Positions 59,238 to 64,000 of a stretch of 64,000 bases of DNA are shown here, piece by piece. The stretch is from Lachnospiraceae bacterium. Its GTDB lineage: Bacteria > Bacillota > Clostridia > Lachnospirales > Lachnospiraceae. Where the stretch lies: NCBI GenBank assembly GCA_900771995.1, contig CAAGQC010000078.1, positions 6,560 to 70,559 of the forward strand. The letters are read 5' to 3'. The translations under genes were made by a program, and so were the position numbers. Numbering within the stretch: the stretch's first letter is position 1; every line of letters starts with the position of its first letter. The notes below the pieces were generated by a model. The model saw nothing but the letters and a program-made list of their open reading frames with translations. It was not told the DNA's origin and made no database searches.

Positions 59238-60194
59238 ATGAAGAAACAAGTGATTAATTCAAAAAAAGCAGTAATGATAGGCTGTGGCTTTGTTGGTTCC
59301 GCATCGGTATTTGCTCTGATGCAGAGTGGCTTGTTTACAGAGATTGCCCTTATCGATGCAGATAGGAACAAGGCAGAGGGAGAAGCGATGGATATCAGTC
59401 ATGGTATTCCGTTTGCTAGTCCGATGAAGATATATGCCGGAGATTATGATGACGTGGCTGATGCTGCAATAGTTATCATATCTGCCGGAGCGGGACAGAA
59501 ACCGGGAGAGACAAGGCTTGATCTCGTAAATAAAAATGTAGCAATATTTAAGTCAATCATTCCTGAAATAGCAAAGAGAAATTTTGCAGGTATCATGCTT
59601 GTAGTTGCGAATCCGGTAGACATTCTGACGCAGGCAGCCATAAAGTTATCAGGACTTCCGGAAAACAGGGTTATTGGATCGGGTACAGTGTTAGACAGTG
59701 CCAGATTAAGGTATAAGCTTGGTGAGCATTTATCTGTGGATAGCAGGAGTGTTCATGCATTTATAGTAGGGGAACATGGAGACAGCGAAGTTGTAGCATG
59801 GTCATCAGCCAATGTATCAGGTGTTCCATTAAGTGAAATGTGTGAAATGCGTGGACATTACAAGCACAAGGAAAACACAGAAGAAATAGCGACAGCAGTC
59901 AGGAACAGTGCTTATGAAATTATAAATAAAAAGCACGCTACCTATTATGGAATTGCAATGTCTGTAAAAAGAATCTGTGAAGTGATCATGAGAGACGAAA
60001 AGTCAATACTTCCGGTATCCCATATGATTCATGGTGTATATGACATTGACGGAGTTGCGCTGAGCATGCCGGCTATTGTGGGTGCAGACGGTGTTGAGGC
60101 AGACATACCTGTTAATCTGAATGGTGAGGAAGCGTTAAAGCTTAAGGAATCTGCGGATGCTTTGAAAAAACTCGTAGAAGCAATGGAACTATAA
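59238..60194 (+). CDS. ldh: L-lactate dehydrogenase
   Basis: 318 residues from ATG 59238, with AAGGAGATGAGATTATT before it (this site is inside the rubrerythrin remnant). Rossmann NAD site IGCGFVGSASVFALMQSG (14-31), LVVANPVDILTQ, catalytic His180 in VGEHGDSEVVAWS. It interconverts pyruvate and lactate. The open frame goes on upstream to 59046, so a fused product from an earlier start is possible but unlikely. Full length. Confidence 0.92.
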   Translation: MKKQVINSKKAVMIGCGFVGSASVFALMQSGLFTEIALIDADRNKAEGEAMDISHGIPFASPMKIYAGDYDDVADAAIVIISAGAGQKPGETRLDLVNKNVAIFKSIIPEIAKRNFAGIMLVVANPVDILTQAAIKLSGLPENRVIGSGTVLDSARLRYKLGEHLSVDSRSVHAFIVGEHGDSEVVAWSSANVSGVPLSEMCEMRGHYKHKENTEEIATAVRNSAYEIINKKHATYYGIAMSVKRICEVIMRDEKSILPVSHMIHGVYDIDGVALSMPAIVGADGVEADIPVNLNGEEALKLKESADALKKLVEAMEL

Positions 60195-60215
60195 ATTTCC
60201 AAATAAGGAGTAATC

Positions 60216-61082
60216 ATGGCTGAGATATTATTGGGTTCCCATGTGGGAATGTCGGGAAAAGAGATGTTCTTAGGTTCTGTGAAGGAGGCGGAAAGCTACG
60301 GTGCCAATGCACTGATGGTTTATACAGGGGCACCCCAGAACACGAGACGCAAGGAGATAAAGGATCTGAACCTGGAGGCAGGGCTTGCCTATGCTGAAAA
60401 AGCAGGCATCCGGGAAATCGTCATTCATGCCCCCTATATCATTAATCTGGGGAACATGGAGAAACCGGAAATGTTTGATTTCGGTGTGGAATTTCTGGCA
60501 AAAGAAGTGAAGCGCACCGCTGCCTTTCACAGCAGGGTACTGGTATTGCATCCGGGATCTTCCTTAAGTGCCGGTGTGGAGGCTTCCGTGGAGCAGATCG
60601 CCAAGGGATTGAATATGGTGCTTAATGCAGATGACAGTGAAGTCAATATCGCACTGGAGACTATGGCAGGCAAGGGCAGCGAGGTCGGCAGAACCTTCGA
60701 GGAACTGCGGATGATCTATGACAGGGTAGAACGGAAGAACAGGCTGCGGTTATGCTTCGACACCTGCCATGTGAACGATGCCGGATATGATCTGGTGAAT
60801 GACTACGAAGGTGTACTTGCACAGTTTGACAGTATACTGGGACTGGACCAGATTGCAGTGATCCATGTCAATGACAGTCTCAATCCCTTAGGAGCCCACA
60901 AGGACCGTCATGCTAATATCGGTCAGGGTACTATCGGCTATGAGACCCTGCACCGGATCGTCCATGACGAGCGGTTTGCAGCGGTACCGAAGATCTTGGA
61001 GACTCCCTGGCTGTGTGCGGAGGGGGAGACGAAGAAGACGATCCCTCCTTATAAGCAGGAGATCGCATGGCTGTTGCAATAG
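60216..61082 (+). CDS. nfo: Endonuclease IV (AP endonuclease)
   Basis: 288 residues. TIM-barrel with metal ligands at LGSHVGMSG, IVIHAPYIINLGN, VLHPGSS, ALETMAGKGSEVG, CFDTCHVNDAGYD, VIHVNDSLNPLGAHKDRHANIGQG, and ETPW at the end. It cuts DNA at abasic sites in base-excision repair. AATAAGGAGTAATC precedes ATG. Complete, and followed by a terminator. Confidence 0.93.
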   Translation: MAEILLGSHVGMSGKEMFLGSVKEAESYGANALMVYTGAPQNTRRKEIKDLNLEAGLAYAEKAGIREIVIHAPYIINLGNMEKPEMFDFGVEFLAKEVKRTAAFHSRVLVLHPGSSLSAGVEASVEQIAKGLNMVLNADDSEVNIALETMAGKGSEVGRTFEELRMIYDRVERKNRLRLCFDTCHVNDAGYDLVNDYEGVLAQFDSILGLDQIAVIHVNDSLNPLGAHKDRHANIGQGTIGYETLHRIVHDERFAAVPKILETPWLCAEGETKKTIPPYKQEIAWLLQ

Positions 61083-61117
61083 TGAATTTCATAAGGTGAT
61101 TTCGTTAAAAAATAGGG

Positions 61118-61146
61118 TCCGGGCAGAGATTTCTGCCCGGATTTTT
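61118..61146 (+). terminator. Intrinsic terminator
   Basis: TCCGGGCAGA/TCTGCCCGGA around gatt, then TTTTT. The next 190 bp are very AT-rich with TTAGTCAAAATA repeated at about 61155 and 61196; I see no gene there, and it is the upstream region of the mannanase gene. Confidence 0.88.
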
Positions 61147-61342
61147 GATTAAATTAGTCAAAATAGATTAATTTAATCAAAATTAAGTTGCTTAATTAGT
61201 CAAAATACACATTAATAAAAACTAAATTCGTAAATTAGCAACAATGTACAAAATTCAGAACATTTGCTATCCTTGAATTAGACAGAGAATACAGGAAGGC
61301 GCCCCTTTATTCTCACAAAATATCAAGGAGAGAAGGTAAATA

Positions 61343-64000
61343 ATGAAAAATAAGCTGAGAGTAGGAGCCTTGTTGTTAACAGCAGTCATGCTGGCTTCCA
61401 GTGTCTACGAATCGGCACCCATTGTGGTTCGGGCAGAAGAAGTGGTTACACAGACAGTAAGCGATGGGAATGCAGAGGGAGTTGTGAAAGAGGCAGAGAC
61501 TTCCGAAATGGTACAGGTCTATGAAAATGGAAAGGATATTACCTTTGACAATACCAAGGACTGGGATGACAAAGGAGAATTTAACATTGCACTGACCACC
61601 GGAGAGGCCCTGAACAGAGGAGCAACGGTGACCATGGATGTACTGGTACCGGAGGATGCCGCCTACAAAGGTATCATTAAGATTCAGGGTGTGGCAAGAA
61701 TCGGAAGCAACTGGACCTGGACGGAGGCAGACAGCATTGCGGAACTTACGATAGACAGCTTTGGAAAAGCAGAGAACGGATATCGCAAGGCAGCGGTGAC
61801 CTTTACGTTCGGAGCTGGTGTGGAGGCGGATGCACTGGCACAGTTTACGCTGAAGTTAGCCGGATATCAGTGCGATTATTCCGGTGCGGTCTATATAGCC
61901 AATGTAGTGCTCACCGATGGAGAGAAGCAGGAAAACGGCGGTGTTCAGGGTGAGACTACGGACGTACTGGTGGCAGAACAGGCGGACAGGCAGCAGGTCT
62001 ACGGCAAGGAGATAGCTTTCGATCCTTCCAGCAACTGGAATGATCAGGGAGAGTTCGAGATCGGTATTACCACAGAAGAAGCACTCCACAGTGGAGCTTA
62101 TCTGACCATGGACGTACTGGTGCCGGAAAATGCGCAGTTCGCCAATATTATAAAAGTACAGGGCGTTGCCAAGGTCGGAGATAGCTGGACCTGGACGGAG
62201 GCTGCCAATATTCCGGAACTTAAGATAGACAGCTTTGGTGAGGCGGCAGACGGCTATCGCAGTGCGACGATCCGTTTTGATTTTGGCGGTAATATCGAGG
62301 CTGGTGCGGTAAAGACAATGCTCATCAAACTGGCTGGATATCAGTGTGATTACAAAGGAAGCGTGTACATCGAGAATATCAGGCTGTATGATAAGCAGTC
62401 TTCCGGAGAGACTCCCATGCCCGAGAAGGACCCCAGTATCATCGATGATTTTGAGGATGGCACCTGCGATGACTGGTGGAATGGCGGTGCATGGCAGTAT
62501 GACAACAGCATTGTCAACACCGTAGTGGAGTACAACGGTTCCAAAATGATGAAAGTGGATCTGGACTACACCGGTATGGGCAGTTACAGCTGGAGTGAGG
62601 CAAAGCTGGAAAACAAATTTGCAGACAGTTTTGACATCTCCGCATACAATCTGCTGAGCTTTGATTATTATTATCCCGCAGCCATGTCCGGCAGCAAGAT
62701 CAAGATCTTTTCCAATTCCGGCATCAACAGTGAGGCGGAGATCACCGAGGAGGAGATCCTGGCAGACGGCATGATCCGGGCAAAGGTACAGGTGAAATTC
62801 TCTCCGACCGACAAGGGACTGGCAGATCTGACCATCGGCTTCGTCGGAGTCAATACGGAATTTGTGGGCAGCGTCTATGTGGACAATATCACTTTAAGCC
62901 AGTACAATGCGGCAGGAGATTATGTGAAGGTCACGGCGACTCCAAATGCTGACGGCACGCAGGCAGATATTTCCCATGCACCCACCCAGGTAAGACTTTC
63001 CGATGCAAATGCCGGGGCATCTGCAACCGCACTGTATGCCTATCTGATGGCTCTGCGGGAGAGTGACCAGGTATTGTTCGGACATGAGAATGACATCAAC
63101 AAAATGGTCAGCAGCACAGCTACCGAAGGAGATGTCAGAGAAATCACCGGAAGCGTCAGCGGCCTGTATGGTATTGACAGTCTGGCACTGACCGGAGCAG
63201 AGCTTGGCATTGCAGATGCAAATGCAGCTCTGGAACAGGCAATCGCATACAGTAAGCAGGCGGCAGAACAGGGAGCCATCATTACTCTTTCCACCCATAT
63301 GCCGAATTTCACCAATGAGAAGATCAAAGTCAATGCAGACGGAAGCTATAATTTCACGGCATGCGATTTCTCTGAGGCAAAGGATACTTCCAACAATTGT
63401 GCAGAGCAGATCCTGCCCGGAGGTGCCTGCAATGACCGCTTCACCGCATATCTGGATATTATTGCTGAGTATGCAAATGCGCTGCAGCAGGACAACATTC
63501 CGGTACTGTTCCGTCCTTATCATGAGAACACCGGAAGCTGGTTCTGGTGGGGATCTTCTACCAGCGTGGAGACCTACAAGAGCTTATGGCGTTACACCCA
63601 GGAGTATCTCCAGAGCAAGGGTGTTCACAACCTGATCTATGTATACTCTCCCAACGGACCCCTATCCGGAGCGGAAGAGTATCTGACCCGTTATCCCGGG
63701 GATGAGTATGTGGATGTGCTGGCTTTTGACTACTATGATGACTACAGCACTTATCCGGCCACCTTTGATGACAGCTTTTTCAAGAATCTGAAGACTACCT
63801 GTCAGGTCGTAAGTGATCTGGCGGCGGAAAAAGGAAAAGTGGCAGCGATCTCCGAGACCGGTGTCCGTGCCATGAAGAAGGACGGCTCCGATTACGAGGG
63901 ACTGTTAGTGACCGGCAATCCCATTGTGGGACACAACTGGTATCAGCAGGTAAGTGGCATCGCAGCGGAATGCGATATGCCTTACTGGCTGGTATGGGCA
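61343..64000 (+). CDS. Secreted GH26 beta-mannanase with binding modules (partial)
   Basis: 886 codons, open to the window edge. Signal peptide (1-32, ending VVRAEE). Two tandem carbohydrate-binding repeats (about 55-195 and 215-345) share KDITFDNTKDWDDKGEFNI / KEIAFDPSSNWNDQGEFEI-type starts and KLAGYQCDY ends. A third, CBM23-like module follows (about 365-520: IIDDFEDGTCDDWW). The GH26 domain (about 555 on) has acid/base Glu728 in RPYHENTGSWFWWG and nucleophile Glu838 in AISETGVR. It should cut mannan outside the cell. AGGAGAGAAGGTAAATA precedes ATG. Confidence 0.9.
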   Translation, partial: MKNKLRVGALLLTAVMLASSVYESAPIVVRAEEVVTQTVSDGNAEGVVKEAETSEMVQVYENGKDITFDNTKDWDDKGEFNIALTTGEALNRGATVTMDVLVPEDAAYKGIIKIQGVARIGSNWTWTEADSIAELTIDSFGKAENGYRKAAVTFTFGAGVEADALAQFTLKLAGYQCDYSGAVYIANVVLTDGEKQENGGVQGETTDVLVAEQADRQQVYGKEIAFDPSSNWNDQGEFEIGITTEEALHSGAYLTMDVLVPENAQFANIIKVQGVAKVGDSWTWTEAANIPELKIDSFGEAADGYRSATIRFDFGGNIEAGAVKTMLIKLAGYQCDYKGSVYIENIRLYDKQSSGETPMPEKDPSIIDDFEDGTCDDWWNGGAWQYDNSIVNTVVEYNGSKMMKVDLDYTGMGSYSWSEAKLENKFADSFDISAYNLLSFDYYYPAAMSGSKIKIFSNSGINSEAEITEEEILADGMIRAKVQVKFSPTDKGLADLTIGFVGVNTEFVGSVYVDNITLSQYNAAGDYVKVTATPNADGTQADISHAPTQVRLSDANAGASATALYAYLMALRESDQVLFGHENDINKMVSSTATEGDVREITGSVSGLYGIDSLALTGAELGIADANAALEQAIAYSKQAAEQGAIITLSTHMPNFTNEKIKVNADGSYNFTACDFSEAKDTSNNCAEQILPGGACNDRFTAYLDIIAEYANALQQDNIPVLFRPYHENTGSWFWWGSSTSVETYKSLWRYTQEYLQSKGVHNLIYVYSPNGPLSGAEEYLTRYPGDEYVDVLAFDYYDDYSTYPATFDDSFFKNLKTTCQVVSDLAAEKGKVAAISETGVRAMKKDGSDYEGLLVTGNPIVGHNWYQQVSGIAAECDMPYWLVWA

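Overview
The window reads as a chromosome segment of an anaerobic gut Clostridium-type bacterium, most likely a member of the Lachnospiraceae (Bacillota). This rests on the strong AGGAGG ribosome sites, TTGACA/TATAAT promoters, LplB/YtcP-type sugar permeases, rubredoxin, rubrerythrin and hydroxylamine-reductase-type oxygen and nitrosative defence genes, and MgtE. Species assignment is inference; no rRNA or tRNA gene is present.

Region A (1 to about 14,000) is an AT-richer integrated mobile element. It carries small unknown genes, a Phd/ParE-type toxin-antitoxin pair, a 1.1 kb repeat-rich noncoding zone, a P4/D5-type primase-helicase preceded by an origin-like repeat array, a large serine recombinase, and three small autoregulated-looking cargo modules. 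It is unusually rich in noncoding structure: three solitary CRISPR-repeat-like units, two tandem pseudoknot-like RNAs with covarying stems, two families of short iterated motifs (TGTACCA and TGTAAAC), a cluster of five hairpins, two paralogous attenuator-type leaders, and a 125-nt nested hairpin.

Region B (about 14,100 to 35,800) is a carbohydrate region. Two paralogous exported proteins with the same C-terminal domain flank a pectin (rhamnogalacturonan-I side chain and backbone) utilisation locus. The locus has an AraC regulator, two ABC permeases, a lipoprotein binding protein, GH105, an SGNH/CE12-like esterase, GH112 phosphorylase, GH28 and GH51. None of the enzymes has a visible signal peptide, so imported oligosaccharides are probably taken apart in the cytoplasm. 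A second AraC/MATE pair lies beside it, and a DUF3737-like protein and a MalY-type lyase follow.

Region C (35,900 to 46,620) holds a GGDEF protein, an oxidoreductase, a shortened MATE transporter, a HAD phosphatase, two envelope proteins, a damaged flavin reductase, and a Crp/Fnr-family regulator. A matching palindrome lies before that regulator and before a ferredoxin operon.

Region D (46,700 to 61,100) mixes intact genes (NUDIX, HD, TetR, XRE-AbrB, GNAT, MgtE, flavin reductase-rubredoxin, lactate dehydrogenase, endonuclease IV) with at least ten gene remnants. Many of the remnants look like clean internal deletions. The window ends inside a secreted GH26 mannanase with repeated carbohydrate-binding modules.
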